Shown: positions 18,810-28,961 of the stretch, one piece after another
Numbering within the stretch: position 1 is the stretch's first letter
Layout of the letters: each line of letters starts with the position of its first letter
The notes under the pieces: model-generated
Told to the model about the DNA's origin: nothing
What the model saw: only the letters and a program-made list of their open reading frames with translations
Database searches by the model: none
Assembly (NCBI RefSeq): GCF_000685355.1
Contig: NZ_JHET01000004.1
Span: 186,001-250,000 of the forward strand
Source: Microbacterium sp. CH12i
GTDB lineage: Bacteria > Actinomycetota > Actinomycetes > Actinomycetales > Microbacteriaceae
Length of the DNA: 64,000 nt
Reading direction: 5' to 3'
Made by a program: the position numbers and the translations under genes

Positions 18810-20490
18810 CAGTTCACGCTCGTGCGCAGGCCCTCGACGAGGAGCGCTGCGAGTTCGCGCGCCGCCTGGCGCGTCTCGGATTGGAGGTTGGCGAAGACGA
18901 TCGCGCCGCCACCGGCGATCTGCGAGTCGTACGGCATCCGCACCACGGTCTTCGCGCGGGTGGCAAAGTGCGCCTCGAGCTCATTCAGGCGCACGAGCGG
19001 GCTACCGGGCGTGGACTGGTTGAGGACGATGATGGCGTTACGCGCCTGGTCGGCATAGCCGTTTGTCTCGAGCCAAGTGAGTGTCTCGGATGCTAGCCGC
19101 GCCTCGTCGACGCTGAGACCAGAGACGATGATGAGCTGATCCGCGAGGTCAAGAGTTGCCCCCATGACCGAATGCACGATACCGGTTCCGGTGTCGGTGA
19201 GGACGAGCGAGTAGTAGTGCGCAGCAACTCCGGCGACGTCACGGTAATCATCGTCGCTGAACGCTTCTGCGACGCGCGGGTCAGAATCGGATGCCAGCAC
19301 GTCCAGCCGGGTCGAGTCTCGAGCGACTATTGCCGAGAGGTCGTGATATCCCCGTACCTCATCGTGGATGCGGACGAGATCGCGCACCGACTTGCTGTTC
19401 GTGCGCGGGATGCGATCAGCGAGCGTGCCGCGGTCAGGGTTCGCGTCGACCGCTATGACGCGATCATCGCGAGCATCCGCCAGAGCCATGCCCAAAAGCA
19501 TCGTGATCGTGGTCTTGCCCACGCCACCCTTTCGCGACAGGACGGGCACGAACCGTGCGCCGCCAGCGAATGGTGCCGCGATCCGTGAGGTGAGCGCTTT
19601 GCGCTCCCGCGCGCGTTTGCCGTCACCGATGTTGATACGGTGTCCGGAGATCGAGTAGAGGAGATGATTCCACGCGCCTCTGGTTCGGGTTTCGTCATCT
19701 GGTGCGGATCGAGCAGACGATCGGCGGTGAGAAGGTCTGCAGACTCACGAGACGAGTGGCCGAGTTGATCGTCCAGCCGCTTCGACGTCATCGCGACCTC
19801 TGGACGCGACGCGGCCCGTCGCGGCACGATCGAGGTCTCGGCCGGCTTCGGGTCTTCCGCGGGTGGGGTCACGCTCTCGCTCTTTTCTGCATGCTCGGAT
19901 GCCGCAGGCGTGCTCGGCACGGATGCGGATGCCGACGCGTCATGCCTCATCGCGGTGGCAATCCACGCGGACGTAGCGGTCTCGGCACGCGGCGCAGGCG
20001 CCGCGGCAATGGGCGTCGAAATTTCTGGTTCGGGTTCAGGTTCGGGCTCGGGTTGGGGTTCTGGTTCGGCCTCAATCTCCGGCTCGACCTCAACTTCAAC
20101 GTCGGCTTCAGCGTCAGGTTCCGGTTCGTCTTCAGTCTCTAGCTCCGGTTCCAGTTCCGGTTCGAGCTCCGGCTCGACGGTCGCCTCAACAATTTCGTCG
20201 GAGGGGTCCTCCGCGGGAAGTTCGATGACGATGCCCGTCGTGCCCGGCAGAATACGACCGACAGACGGTTCCTCCAGGAGTGGCGTTTCATCCACGATGA
20301 GCTCTGAGTGGATCGCACCATCCACAACCGAGTCGTCGACGAGATCGTCATCCTCGTCGCGCGGAAGCACGACACTCACCTGCGCGGTCTGTCCGAGGAT
20401 TCCGATGCCAGTGGTATCCAGCGAGGCAGCTTCGTCGAGCACGCCGAGGGAATCATCCTCCGCAGAGTCTGATGTGTTCTTCGGTGTCAC
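18809..20490 (-). CDS. MinD/ParA-like ATPase with long acidic N-terminal region (one-base frameshift)
   Basis: Predicted 560-residue protein. The C-terminal third is a MinD/ParA-type ATPase with the deviant Walker A motif [10 protein letters not shown] near residue 318, [10 protein letters not shown], and a conserved LTDTGTG segment. The N-terminal 300 residues are disordered-looking, acidic and Glu/Pro rich. The frames join if one base is restored near 19705 (giving [20 protein letters not shown]), and the sum is exactly 561 codons. The GTG at 20490 is preceded by GGGGAG at good spacing. It lies between def and pyc. Partners and cargo cannot be told; a role in positioning or septum or wall placement is inference only. 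Confidence 0.75.
20024..20190 (-). repeat. Glu/Pro-rich low-complexity coding repeat
   Basis: Degenerate 6-bp coding repeat (plus-strand units such as GGTTCG, GGTTCC, GGCTCG) within the MinD-like gene. It encodes runs of E-P and E-P-E-L units over about 55 residues. It should give an extended, strongly negative linker. Such arrays are prone to length change and to assembly error. Confidence 0.85.
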
Positions 20491-20533
20491 AGTGTCACTC
20501 CCCAGCTTGTGCGACCGTGTCGCTCGCACAAGA

Positions 20534-23500
20534 TTACTGGGCGGGACGTATGACCACCAAAAGGTCCCCGGCATCCACCTGCTGCGTCTCGCCGATCGCG
20601 AGCCGCTCAATGACGCCGTCGACGGGTGCGGTGATGGCCGCTTCCATCTTCATAGCCTCGATGGATGCAACCGGTTCGCCGGCCCGAACCGTCGCTCCGA
20701 CTTCGACCTTTACAGTGACCACCCCGGAGAATGGCGCCGCTACCTGACCGGGCTTGGACGTGTCGGCCCTTTCTACCTCATGCGCATCGACGGTGATCGA
20801 GCGGTCCCGCACGAACACTGGTCGCAACTGGCCATTGAGGGTCGTCATGACAGTACGCATGCCACGGTCGTCTGCCTCGCCGATCGCCTCGAGCCCGACA
20901 TAGAGCTGAACACCGCGATCGATTTCGACGAGGTGTTCCTGGCCCTGGACCAGTCCATAGAGGTAATCGCTCGTATCGAGCACCGATACGTCGCCGAACA
21001 GGTCACGCTGCTGCGAGAACTCGCGCGTCGGCCCGGGGAACAGCAGGGTGTTCAGCCGCTCGCGACGCTCCTGGCTTGTGCCTGCCAGTGCCTTCTCATC
21101 GTCCTCTGAGATCTCGGTGAAGCCCACGCGCACCTCGCGACCAGCCAGCACCTTGGTGCGGAACGGCTCGGGCCAGCCACCCGGAAGATCTCCCAGTTCG
21201 CCCGCCATAAAGCCGACAACCGAATCCGGAACGTCGTACTTTTCTGGGTTCGCCTCAAAGTCGGCGGGATCCGCTCGCACCGCTGCAAGGTGCAGAGCGA
21301 GGTCGCCCACCACCTTCGATGAAGGCGTGACCTTGGGCACCCGACCGAGGATTCGGTCGGCAGCGGCGTACATGTCCTCGATGAGTTCGAAGTCGTCGGC
21401 GAGACCGAGGGCCTTGGCCTGCTGGCGCAGATTCGACAGCTGCCCACCGGGAATCTCGTGGTGGTACACCCGGCCGGTCGGCCCGGGCAGGCCCGATTCG
21501 AATGGTGCGTACTGATTGCGCACGGCTTCCCAATACGGCTCAAGGTCCGAAACGCCATCGAGATCGATGCCGCTGTCGCGATCGGTGTGGGCGAGGGCCG
21601 CAACCAGTGAAGAAAGCGAGGGCTGGCTGGTTGTTCCAGACAGCGGGGCGGATGCTGCATCCACCGCGTCAACGCCAGCCGCGCTGGCAGAGAGCAGGGT
21701 CGCAAGCTGACCACCAGGAGTGTCATGCGTGTGCAGATGCACCGGAAGATCAAAGCGCTCGCGGAGCGCGGTGACGAGCTTTGATGCCGCGGCAGGGCGC
21801 AGCAGGCCCGCCATGTCTTTGATGGCCAGGATATGAGCCCCGGCATCCACGATCTGCTCCGCGAGGCCGAGATAGTAATCCAGCGTGTAAAGGTCCTCAG
21901 CGGGGTTCATCAAGTCGCCCGTGTAGCAAAGTGCGACCTCAGCGATGGCAGTGCCGGTGTTTCGCACAGCATCGATTGCGGGGCGCATCTGAGAGACGTC
22001 GTTGAGCGCGTCGAAGATGCGGAAGATGTCGACGCCGCTGGCTGCGGCTTCAGCGACGAACGCCTCTGTCACCTCGGTCGGGTACGGGGTGTAGCCGACC
22101 GTATTGCGACCGCGAAGCAGCATCTGGATGTTGATGTTCGGAAGCGCCGCGCGCAGCTTGTCAAGGCGCTCCCACGGGTCCTCGCCGAGGAACCGGAGTG
22201 CGACGTCGTAGGTCGCACCTCCCCAGGCTTCAACGGACAGCAGACCCGGAGTGAGCTGCGCGAGGTACGGGGCTGCCGCGACGAGATCCTTCGTGCGCAC
22301 CCGGGTTGCCAGTAGCGACTGGTGCGCGTCACGGAAGGTCGTGTCGGTGATCGCCAGGGCAGTCTGTTCGCGAAGGCTGCGAGCGAAGCCCTCTGGGCCG
22401 AGTTCGAGCAGACGCTGGCGCGACCCGGGCAACGGCTCGGACGTCAGATCAATGTTCGGCAGCTTGGTGATCGGGTCGACAGTTCCCGGATGCGGCCCGT
22501 TCGGCTTGTTGACAGTGACGTCAACGAGCCAGTTGAGCAGCTTGGTACCGCGATCCTTCGAGACCTGTCCACGAAGCAGCTCGGGGCGCTCATCGATGAA
22601 TGAGGTGCTGAGGTCGCCATTCACGAAGTCTTCATCTGCGAGCAGCGCCTGCAGGAACGGGATGTTCGTTGAGACGCCGCGGATGCGGAATTCTGCCAGC
22701 GCACGACGAGCACGCCCGACTGCCGCCTCGAAATCGCGTCCGCGGCAGGTGAGCTTGGAGAGCATCGAGTCGAAGTGAGGGCTGATCTGTGCCCCCTGGT
22801 GAACCGTTCCGCCATCGAGACGGATGCCGGCGCCACCGGGCGAGCGGTAAGTGGTGATCTTGCCCGTGTCAGGACGGAATCCCTGTGTCGGGTCTTCCGT
22901 GGTGATGCGGCACTGCAGCGCCGCCCCGCGCAGGTGGATGTCGCCCTGCTGCAGCCCCAGCTCGGCAAGGGTCTCGCCCGCGGCGATCCGCATCTGCGAT
23001 TGCACGAGGTCGACGTCTGTGACTTCTTCGGTCACTGTGTGCTCGACCTGAATGCGCGGGTTCATCTCGATGAACACGACCTCACCGGTGCGCTCCCCCG
23101 CTGTTTCCAGCAAGAACTCGACGGTACCGGCGTTCTCGTAGCCGATCGAACGGGCGAACGCGATGGCGTAGCCGTGAAGTGCCTGCCGGACGTCCTCGTC
23201 AAGGTTCGGGGCAGGCGCGATCTCCACGACCTTCTGGTGACGCCGCTGCACCGAGCAGTCTCGCTCAAACAGGTGCACGGTCTCACCGGTCTTGTCAGCG
23301 AGGATCTGCACTTCAATGTGGCGCGGGCGAAGAACCGCCTGCTCAAGGAACATCCGCGGGTCGCCAAAAGCGCTCTCCGCTTCGCGCATCGCTTCAGCGA
23401 GAGCCGGAGCAAGATCACCCTTTGTTGCAACTCGACGCATGCCGCGACCGCCACCACCAGCAACGGCCTTGGCGAACAGCGGGAAGCCAATGCCATCGGC

Positions 23501-23941
23501 CTGAGCAACGAGCTCGTCGACATCAGCGGAGGCCTCGGTGGAGCGCAGCACAGGCACTCCAGCCTCGATCGCGTGGTGCTTGGCCTCGACCTTGTTGCCC
23601 GCCATCTCGAGCACATTCGCTGGCGGTCCGATAAAGACGATGCCGTTCGCCGCCGCCTTCTCAGCGAGGTCAGGGTTCTCAGAGAGGAAACCGTAGCCGG
23701 GATAGATCGCGTCGGCGCCAGATTCGAGCGCGACCCGAATGATCTCGTCGACGCTGAGATATGCACGAACGGGGTGGCCTCGTTCACCGATCTGGTAGGC
23801 CTCATCTGCCTTCAGCCGGTGCTGAGATCCACGGTCTTCATAAGGAAAGACCGCGACGGTGCGTGCTCCTACCTCGAATGCCGCGCGGAAGGCACGGATC
23901 GCGATCTCGCCACGATTGGCTACAAGAATCTTCTGGAACAT
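20534..23941 (-). CDS. pyc: Pyruvate carboxylase
   Basis: Biotin enzyme that carboxylates pyruvate to oxaloacetate, refilling the TCA cycle. The 1135-residue single chain has an N-terminal biotin carboxylase with ATP-grasp domain (starts [24 protein letters not shown] loop). The central carboxyltransferase domain ([18 protein letters not shown]) is followed by a C-terminal biotinyl domain with the acceptor lysine in EAMKMEA near residue 1097. ATG 23941 is preferred to GTG 23947 because an AGAGG site lies about 7 bases before it. The gene is intact, unlike several neighbours. Confidence 0.96.
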   Translation of the reverse strand: MFQKILVANRGEIAIRAFRAAFEVGARTVAVFPYEDRGSQHRLKADEAYQIGERGHPVRAYLSVDEIIRVALESGADAIYPGYGFLSENPDLAEKAAANGIVFIGPPANVLEMAGNKVEAKHHAIEAGVPVLRSTEASADVDELVAQADGIGFPLFAKAVAGGGGRGMRRVATKGDLAPALAEAMREAESAFGDPRMFLEQAVLRPRHIEVQILADKTGETVHLFERDCSVQRRHQKVVEIAPAPNLDEDVRQALHGYAIAFARSIGYENAGTVEFLLETAGERTGEVVFIEMNPRIQVEHTVTEEVTDVDLVQSQMRIAAGETLAELGLQQGDIHLRGAALQCRITTEDPTQGFRPDTGKITTYRSPGGAGIRLDGGTVHQGAQISPHFDSMLSKLTCRGRDFEAAVGRARRALAEFRIRGVSTNIPFLQALLADEDFVNGDLSTSFIDERPELLRGQVSKDRGTKLLNWLVDVTVNKPNGPHPGTVDPITKLPNIDLTSEPLPGSRQRLLELGPEGFARSLREQTALAITDTTFRDAHQSLLATRVRTKDLVAAAPYLAQLTPGLLSVEAWGGATYDVALRFLGEDPWERLDKLRAALPNINIQMLLRGRNTVGYTPYPTEVTEAFVAEAAASGVDIFRIFDALNDVSQMRPAIDAVRNTGTAIAEVALCYTGDLMNPAEDLYTLDYYLGLAEQIVDAGAHILAIKDMAGLLRPAAASKLVTALRERFDLPVHLHTHDTPGGQLATLLSASAAGVDAVDAASAPLSGTTSQPSLSSLVAALAHTDRDSGIDLDGVSDLEPYWEAVRNQYAPFESGLPGPTGRVYHHEIPGGQLSNLRQQAKALGLADDFELIEDMYAAADRILGRVPKVTPSSKVVGDLALHLAAVRADPADFEANPEKYDVPDSVVGFMAGELGDLPGGWPEPFRTKVLAGREVRVGFTEISEDDEKALAGTSQERRERLNTLLFPGPTREFSQQRDLFGDVSVLDTSDYLYGLVQGQEHLVEIDRGVQLYVGLEAIGEADDRGMRTVMTTLNGQLRPVFVRDRSITVDAHEVERADTSKPGQVAAPFSGVVTVKVEVGATVRAGEPVASIEAMKMEAAITAPVDGVIERLAIGETQQVDAGDLLVVIRPAQ

Positions 23942-24025
23942 GCACACCTCTGAAAGCTCGACGCACGCCGTTTTCGACGTACACGGGGCGGGGCTGAGTG
24001 TCCACCCAGCCTAGGGGAAGGTAAC

Positions 24026-24847
24026 GTGGTGTCCGTGCACGTACTAAGCGTCAGCTCTCTCAAGGGGGGCGTCGGCAAGACGACCGTGACTCTCGGACTG
24101 GCCTCAGCGGCCTTCGCCCGAGGCGTCCGGACCCTAGTCGTCGACCTCGACCCACAGTCCGATGTGTCGACCGGAATGGATATCCAGGTCGCTGGCCGGC
24201 TCAACATCGCCGATGTCCTGGCGAATCCGAAAGAGAAAGTCGTCCGTCAGGCGATCACCTCCAGTGGCTGGGCGAAGGTTCACCCCGGCACTATCGACGT
24301 GCTGATCGGGAGCCCTTCTGCCATCAACTTCGATGGCCCGCATCCGAGCGTGCGCGACGTCTGGAAACTCGAAGAGGCGCTCGCCTCCGTCGAATCTGAC
24401 TATGACCTCGTACTCGTCGACTGTGCACCCTCGCTGAATGCCCTCACGCGCACCGCGTGGGCCGCCAGTGACCGCGTGATGGTGGTCACCGAGCCCGGAC
24501 TCTTCTCTGTGGCCGCAGCCGACCGCGCGCTTCGTGCGATCGAGGAGATTCGTCGGGGGCTCTCCCCCCGCTTGCAGCCGCTAGGTATCGTGGTCAACCG
24601 CGTGCGCCCGCAGTCGATCGAGCATCAGTTCCGCATCAAGGAACTGCGCGACATGTTCGGCCCGTTGGTGCTCGCGCCGCAGCTGCCGGAGCGCACCTCA
24701 CTCCAGCAAGCGCAGGGAGCCGCAAAGCCGCTGCACATCTGGCCCGGTGAATCTGCTCAGGAACTCGCGGCTGACTTCGATCTGTTGCTTGACCGCATCA
24801 TTCGCACCGGTCGAGTTCCGGTGTCAGACAGCGGCCCACAGTCCTGA
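24026..24847 (+). CDS. ParA-family ATPase
   Basis: A 273-residue ParA/Soj-type ATPase with deviant Walker [12 protein letters not shown] near residues 10-20, Walker A' VDLDPQSDVSTG and the VLVDCAPSLNALTR switch region. No ParB gene follows, so it is an orphan, not a standard chromosome partition pair. The gene diverges from pyc. The GTG at 24026 is 4 bases after GGAAGG; GTGs at 24029 and 24035 are alternatives. What it positions cannot be read from sequence. Confidence 0.85.
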   Translation: MVSVHVLSVSSLKGGVGKTTVTLGLASAAFARGVRTLVVDLDPQSDVSTGMDIQVAGRLNIADVLANPKEKVVRQAITSSGWAKVHPGTIDVLIGSPSAINFDGPHPSVRDVWKLEEALASVESDYDLVLVDCAPSLNALTRTAWAASDRVMVVTEPGLFSVAAADRALRAIEEIRRGLSPRLQPLGIVVNRVRPQSIEHQFRIKELRDMFGPLVLAPQLPERTSLQQAQGAAKPLHIWPGESAQELAADFDLLLDRIIRTGRVPVSDSGPQS

Positions 24848-24857
24848 CGCCAGTCGC

Positions 24858-24894
24858 AAACGAAAAGCCACACCTCGCGGTGTGGCTTTCGTTT
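24858..24894. terminator. Bidirectional terminator between parA and merR genes
   Basis: Inverted repeat GCCACACC-TCGC-GGTGTGGC, extended by AAACGAAA on the left and TTTCGTTT on the right with one bulged A. It lies between the converging parA-like and MerR genes, giving a U-tract in both directions. Confidence 0.9.
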
Positions 24895-24904
24895 GGTGGA
24901 AGGA

Positions 24905-25450
24905 TCAAGCGGTGCGCTTGGCGCGACGAGCACCGAGTTCATCGACCGGGTCGGGAGCGGTGGCGTCGAATTCGACGAGTGTCGACTCGACCTCTCGCAG
25001 AACCTTGCCGACAGCGATGCCGAACACACCCTGGCCGCGGCTGACGAGGTCGATGACCTCGTCGTTCGACGTGCACAGGTAGACAGACGCACCGTCACTC
25101 ATGAGCGTGGTGCCAGCGAGATCGCGGATGCCGGCGGCACGGAGCTGGTCAACGGCTGTGCGAATCTGCTGCAGCGAGATGCCCGTGTCGAGCAGTCGCT
25201 TGACAAGCTTGAGTACGAGGATGTCGCGGAAGCCATAAAGGCGCTGCGAGCCAGAGCCGCTGGCACCGCGAACAGTGGGCTCGACCAGTTCGGTGCGCGC
25301 CCAGTAGTCAAGCTGACGGTAGGTGATGCCGGCAGCACGAGCTGCGACCGCACCTCGGTAGCCGACCTCGTCATCCATTGCTGGCAGGCCGTCCGTGAAG
25401 AGGAGTTCGCTCGCGAACTGCGGGGTGCCTGAAAGCTCATCCGCATTCAT
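24905..25450 (-). CDS. MerR-family regulator (Rv1830-like)
   Basis: A 181-residue MerR-type regulator. The helix-turn-helix segment lies at GYRGAVAARAAGITYRQLDY followed by the wing around SQRLYGFRDI, then a long helix (LVKRLLDTGISLQQIR). No metal-binding cysteines typical of MerR/CueR are seen, apart from a single Cys in the effector part. The ATG at 25450 has a strong GGAGG site about 7 bases upstream. In M. tuberculosis Rv1828 and Rv1830 are paired MerR-like genes after garA, and the same set occurs here. In that family Rv1830 affects cell-cycle and stress tolerance; here the target is unknown. Confidence 0.85.
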   Translation of the reverse strand: MNADELSGTPQFASELLFTDGLPAMDDEVGYRGAVAARAAGITYRQLDYWARTELVEPTVRGASGSGSQRLYGFRDILVLKLVKRLLDTGISLQQIRTAVDQLRAAGIRDLAGTTLMSDGASVYLCTSNDEVIDLVSRGQGVFGIAVGKVLREVESTLVEFDATAPDPVDELGARRAKRTA

Positions 25451-25549
25451 CTGAAATCCTCCCTGAAGCAATTACCTCCACGCTAGAGCAGTGCCATGTC
25501 ACCGGCAATGACATCCGCTCTTAGGTGAAGGTGTGTCGCAACCTGTTCG

Positions 25550-26239
25550 TTACGAAAGCACCCGGGTGAGTGCTTCTCTGACGAAGAGCGAGCGCACTTC
25601 ATCGATCTTGGTCGCAAGTTCCGGGGCCATCTCGCGCGCTTTGCCGCGAGACGTGGCATCCGTGCGACGAAGCAGCGAAGACATCGCCGATTCGATCAAC
25701 GAGACTTCTCGTTCTGCGCTCTGGCGCAGGGTTCGCAGGTGTCGCGGCTCGATGCCGTGGCGGTCAAGAGCAACGAGACCGCGCAACAGAGTGACCGTCG
25801 ACTCCGGGTAGCTTTCAGCGGCCGTAATGATGCCGGTGCTGATGGCATCGTTGAGGATCTGGGGGCCCGCCCCTGCTGCCGAAAGTAGCTCATCCCGCCG
25901 GTAGCGGCGAGGCGCAGGCGCAATGGAAGGGGGTGGCGTGAGCGTGGTCGGTGAGTCACCGTTCGCTTCAGCATCATGGAGCTGTTCGCGGATGACGCTC
26001 AACGGCAGGTAGTGATCCCGCTGCAACGTGAGACCGAGACGCAACCGGTCGATGTCAGCCTGCGAGAACTTTCGGTAGCCCGAGTCGGTGCGCGAAGGGC
26101 TGACGATGCCCTGAACTTCGAGGAAGCGCAGTTTGCTGGAGGTGAGATCGGGAAACTCAGGCGTAAGCCTGGCAAGCACCTGACCGATACTCAGAAGACC
26201 CGCGGACGCAGAGCGGTCGCGGGCGTGAAGTGCCGCCAT
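25550..26239 (-). CDS. MerR-family regulator (Rv1828-like)
   Basis: A 229-residue regulator with an N-terminal MerR-type HTH (LSIGQVLARLTPEFPDLTSS, then LRFLEVQGIVSPSRTDSGYR). A dimerisation helix and a larger C-terminal helical domain, as in Rv1828, follow. Its ATG shares one base with the FHA stop (TAATG), so both are on one transcript. The second MerR gene follows after about 100 bp. No cysteine-based sensor site was seen. The ligand is not known. Confidence 0.85.
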   Translation of the reverse strand: MAALHARDRSASAGLLSIGQVLARLTPEFPDLTSSKLRFLEVQGIVSPSRTDSGYRKFSQADIDRLRLGLTLQRDHYLPLSVIREQLHDAEANGDSPTTLTPPPSIAPAPRRYRRDELLSAAGAGPQILNDAISTGIITAAESYPESTVTLLRGLVALDRHGIEPRHLRTLRQSAEREVSLIESAMSSLLRRTDATSRGKAREMAPELATKIDEVRSLFVREALTRVLS

Positions 26240-26724
26240 TATTCGGGAGCCGCCGCAAGGTCTGCGGGTGAGGCGAAGAAAATCAGGCGGAACTTGCCGA
26301 CGCGCAGCTCATAGCCGTTGGCCAGCGGGCTGCGATCGACGCGCTCTCCGTTGACGTACGTGCCATTGAGTGAACGCTGGTCGATGATCTCGAACGATGT
26401 GCCAGAGCGGGTGAACTCGGCGTGACGGCGCGAGACAGTGACGTCGTCGAAGAAGATGTCAGCTTCTGGGTGGCGTCCGACTGTGGCCACGTCGGTGTCC
26501 AGCAGATAGCGGGCGCCTGCGAGAGCGCCGGAGCGCACCAGCAGCAGCGCAGACCCGGTGGGCAGGGCATCGATTGCGGCCTGCTCAACATCGGTGAGAT
26601 CAGCACCGAAGGGCACGAATGACAGGTCTGAGTCGTGCCCGAACGTCTGTGTGGCGTCGTGCTTCTGCTCACCATCGCGGTGAATTGCCGCGTTGGGTAC
26701 TGATCGGCTGTCGTTATCTGTCAC
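26239..26724 (-). CDS. garA: FHA-domain protein, GarA/OdhI-like
   Basis: A 161-residue forkhead-associated protein. The FHA domain (about 78-150) shows GRHPEADIFFDDVTVSRRHA and LNGTYVNGERV, the phosphothreonine-binding core. In GarA/OdhI an N-terminal threonine phosphorylated by PknB or PknG-type kinases folds back on the FHA domain and relieves inhibition of 2-oxoglutarate dehydrogenase and glutamate dehydrogenase. Here the N-terminal segment reads DATQTFG in place of the usual ETTSVF, so the exact site differs. The start is GTG at 26724 after AGGAGGG. It heads the operon with the MerR genes. Confidence 0.85.
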   Translation of the reverse strand: MTDNDSRSVPNAAIHRDGEQKHDATQTFGHDSDLSFVPFGADLTDVEQAAIDALPTGSALLLVRSGALAGARYLLDTDVATVGRHPEADIFFDDVTVSRRHAEFTRSGTSFEIIDQRSLNGTYVNGERVDRSPLANGYELRVGKFRLIFFASPADLAAAPE

Positions 26725-26824
26725 GGTGGCCCTCCTCTCCGTCCAGACTAACTGATCACGCGCCCGGTCCGGGAGGGTCTGTGCGACTCAGCACCCGCAC
26801 AACGAGATTTCCTATGCTGAACTC

Positions 26825-27484
26825 GTGCGCATCCTCACACTTCGACACTCTCCCGCCCCGATCGCGCTGGCCGCGACTCTCCTCGCCGCATTTCTGCTGC
26901 TGTTCGCGTGGCCTCAGCCCGCGGCTGCACATGACGCGCTCGCGAGCTCTGATCCTGCCGCGGATTCTACGGTCGAGACGCTTCCTGAACAGCTGACACT
27001 CACCTTCAGCGCAGCTTTGATCGGTGGCGACGGTGGAACGGCCGTGGTCGTCGAGGACGCCGCAGGAAACTCTGTTACCGATGGCGCGCCCGAACTGGAT
27101 GGTGCGATGGTGATCCAGCCTCTCAAGGCTGAGGCCGCCGCTGGTGAATACCATGTGCTCTGGCAGGTGGTCTCGAGCGACGGTCACCCTACGTCTGGCG
27201 AGTTCACCTTTAACGTGTCGACGGGAACGGCTGCCGCCACACACACACCCACACCGGATGCCACGCCGGCACCCGCACCGAGTGCCACAGAGTCCGCGCT
27301 GCCCGTCGCCCCGCTTGGCACAGACGAGCCCACCGACACAACCCCCGACAGCTCGTTCCTCGATGCGCTGCCATGGATCATCGGCGGCCTGATCGTTGCC
27401 GCTGGCGGCGGCGCGCTCATCGCCGTGATGACGCGACGCGGACGTGGCGGAAAATCCGATTCCGACGCCTCGACAGAGCGATAG
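26825..27484 (+). CDS. CopC-domain copper-binding membrane protein
   Basis: A 219-residue exported protein. The signal peptide (about 1-35, ending PAAAHDALASSDP) would leave the CopC His at the mature N-terminus. The CopC domain (about 36-130) keeps the second ligand region SSDGHPTSGEF. A Pro/Thr-rich linker precedes one C-terminal transmembrane helix (about 182-203) and a basic tail. This resembles the YcnJ/CopC family for copper handling. It lies 9 bp before lpdA on the same strand. It diverges from the FHA gene; the start is GTG. Confidence 0.85.
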   Translation: MRILTLRHSPAPIALAATLLAAFLLLFAWPQPAAAHDALASSDPAADSTVETLPEQLTLTFSAALIGGDGGTAVVVEDAAGNSVTDGAPELDGAMVIQPLKAEAAAGEYHVLWQVVSSDGHPTSGEFTFNVSTGTAAATHTPTPDATPAPAPSATESALPVAPLGTDEPTDTTPDSSFLDALPWIIGGLIVAAGGGALIAVMTRRGRGGKSDSDASTER

Positions 27485-27493
27485 GCTTAACGC

Positions 27494-28891
27494 ATGCCAC
27501 ATTACGATGTCGTCATTCTCGGTGCGGGCCCTGGCGGCTACGTCGCCGCCGTCCGAAGCGCACAGCTCGGCCTGTCGACCGCAATCATCGAAGAGAAGTA
27601 TTGGGGCGGTGTCTGCCTCAATGTCGGATGCATCCCTTCGAAGGCTCTTCTGAAGAACGCGGAACTCGCGCACACGCTGAAGCACAAGGCCGACTTCTTC
27701 GGGATCTCCGGCGAGATCACGATGGATTTCGGCAAGGCGTTTGACCGCTCGCGCGAGGTCGCGAACGGCCGCGTCAAGGGCATCCACTTCTTGATGAAGA
27801 AGAACAAGGTGACCGAGTACGACGGTCGCGGCACCTTCACCGGCCCCAAGGCGATCTCCGTTGCCAAGGCTGACGGCAGCACCGAAGAGGTCACCTTCGA
27901 CAACGCCATCATCGCTACCGGCTCGAAGGTTCGCCTGCTCCCTGGCGTCGAGCTCAGCGAGAACGTTGTCACCTACGAAGAGCAGATCCTCTCTCGTGAG
28001 CTGCCGGAGTCGATCGTCATCGTTGGTGCTGGCGCCATCGGTATGGAGTTCGCCTACGTTCTGACGAACTACGACGTCAAGGTCACGATCATCGAGTTCC
28101 TCGACCGCGCGCTTCCCAATGAGGACGCCGACGTGTCGAAGGAGATCACTAAGCAGTACAAGAATTACGGCGTTGACATCCTCACCTCCACCAAGGTCGA
28201 GACCATCGTCGACAACGGCGCGTCCGTCACCGTCACCTACACCGGCAAGGACGGCCAGCAGGCCTCCATCGAAGCCGGCAAGGTGCTCATGTCGGTCGGC
28301 TTCGCCCCGAACATCGAGGGCTTCGGTCTCGATAAGACCGGCGTGAAGCTCACTGAGCGCGGCGCGATTGACATCGATGACCACATGCGCACGAACGTCG
28401 ACGGCATCTACGCCATCGGCGACGTCACCGCGAAGCTGCAGCTCGCACATGTTGCGGAAGCTCAAGCCGTCGTGGCCGCCGAGACCATCGGCAAGGCCGA
28501 GACCCAGACTCTGGGCGACTACCGGATGATGCCGCGTGCGACGTTCTGCTCGCCGCAGGTTGCGTCCTTCGGCCTCACCGAGCAGCAGGCGAAGGACGAA
28601 GGGCACGAAATCAAGGTCGTGTCGTTCCCGTTCATGGCCAACGGCAAGGCGCACGGCCTTGGCGAGCCGGTCGGCTTCGTCAAGCTCATTGCGGATGCCG
28701 AGCACCTCGAACTCCTAGGCGCTCACATGATCGGCCCTGATGTCTCCGAGCTTCTTCCTGAGCTGACGCTCGCGCAGAAGTGGGACCTCACCGCTCTAGA
28801 GCTTGCCCGCAACGTGCACACGCACCCGACGCTGTCGGAGGCACTGCAGGAGGGCTTCCACGGCCTCGCGGGCCACATGATCAACTTCTGA
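27494..28891 (+). CDS. lpdA: Dihydrolipoyl dehydrogenase
   Basis: FAD-dependent E3 subunit that reoxidises lipoamide in pyruvate and 2-oxoglutarate dehydrogenase complexes. The 465-residue protein has the N-terminal FAD motif [11 protein letters not shown], the redox disulfide [16 protein letters not shown] (Cys-x4-Cys near residues 41-46), and the NAD motif [10 protein letters not shown]. The C-terminal [10 protein letters not shown] (catalytic His-Glu) completes it. Being close to a GarA-like regulator of 2-oxoglutarate metabolism may be meaningful. A strong terminator follows. Confidence 0.95.
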   Translation: MPHYDVVILGAGPGGYVAAVRSAQLGLSTAIIEEKYWGGVCLNVGCIPSKALLKNAELAHTLKHKADFFGISGEITMDFGKAFDRSREVANGRVKGIHFLMKKNKVTEYDGRGTFTGPKAISVAKADGSTEEVTFDNAIIATGSKVRLLPGVELSENVVTYEEQILSRELPESIVIVGAGAIGMEFAYVLTNYDVKVTIIEFLDRALPNEDADVSKEITKQYKNYGVDILTSTKVETIVDNGASVTVTYTGKDGQQASIEAGKVLMSVGFAPNIEGFGLDKTGVKLTERGAIDIDDHMRTNVDGIYAIGDVTAKLQLAHVAEAQAVVAAETIGKAETQTLGDYRMMPRATFCSPQVASFGLTEQQAKDEGHEIKVVSFPFMANGKAHGLGEPVGFVKLIADAEHLELLGAHMIGPDVSELLPELTLAQKWDLTALELARNVHTHPTLSEALQEGFHGLAGHMINF

Positions 28892-28918
28892 TCAGCACCG
28901 TCTTCTAATCAGCACCAT

Positions 28919-28956
28919 CGAACGCCCGGTTCAGGCACTGCCTGCCGGGCCGTTCG
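28919..28956. terminator. Terminator between lpdA and glpD
   Basis: Two-tier hairpin: inner CAGGC-ACT-GCCTG and outer CGAACGCCCGG / CCGGGCCGTTCG with one bulged base, between converging genes. It ends 5 bases before the glpD stop. Confidence 0.8.
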
Positions 28957-28961
28957 ACGTT

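Noticed and set aside
22775..23953. Plus-strand open frame of 392 codons inside pyc
   Set aside because: Antisense shadow of the biotin carboxylase domain; no ribosome site and no family pattern.
26756..28705. Minus-strand open frame of 649 codons opposite copC and lpdA
   Set aside because: Spans two well-supported genes on the other strand, and its translation is Arg/Gly/Asp/His-rich without recognisable domains.
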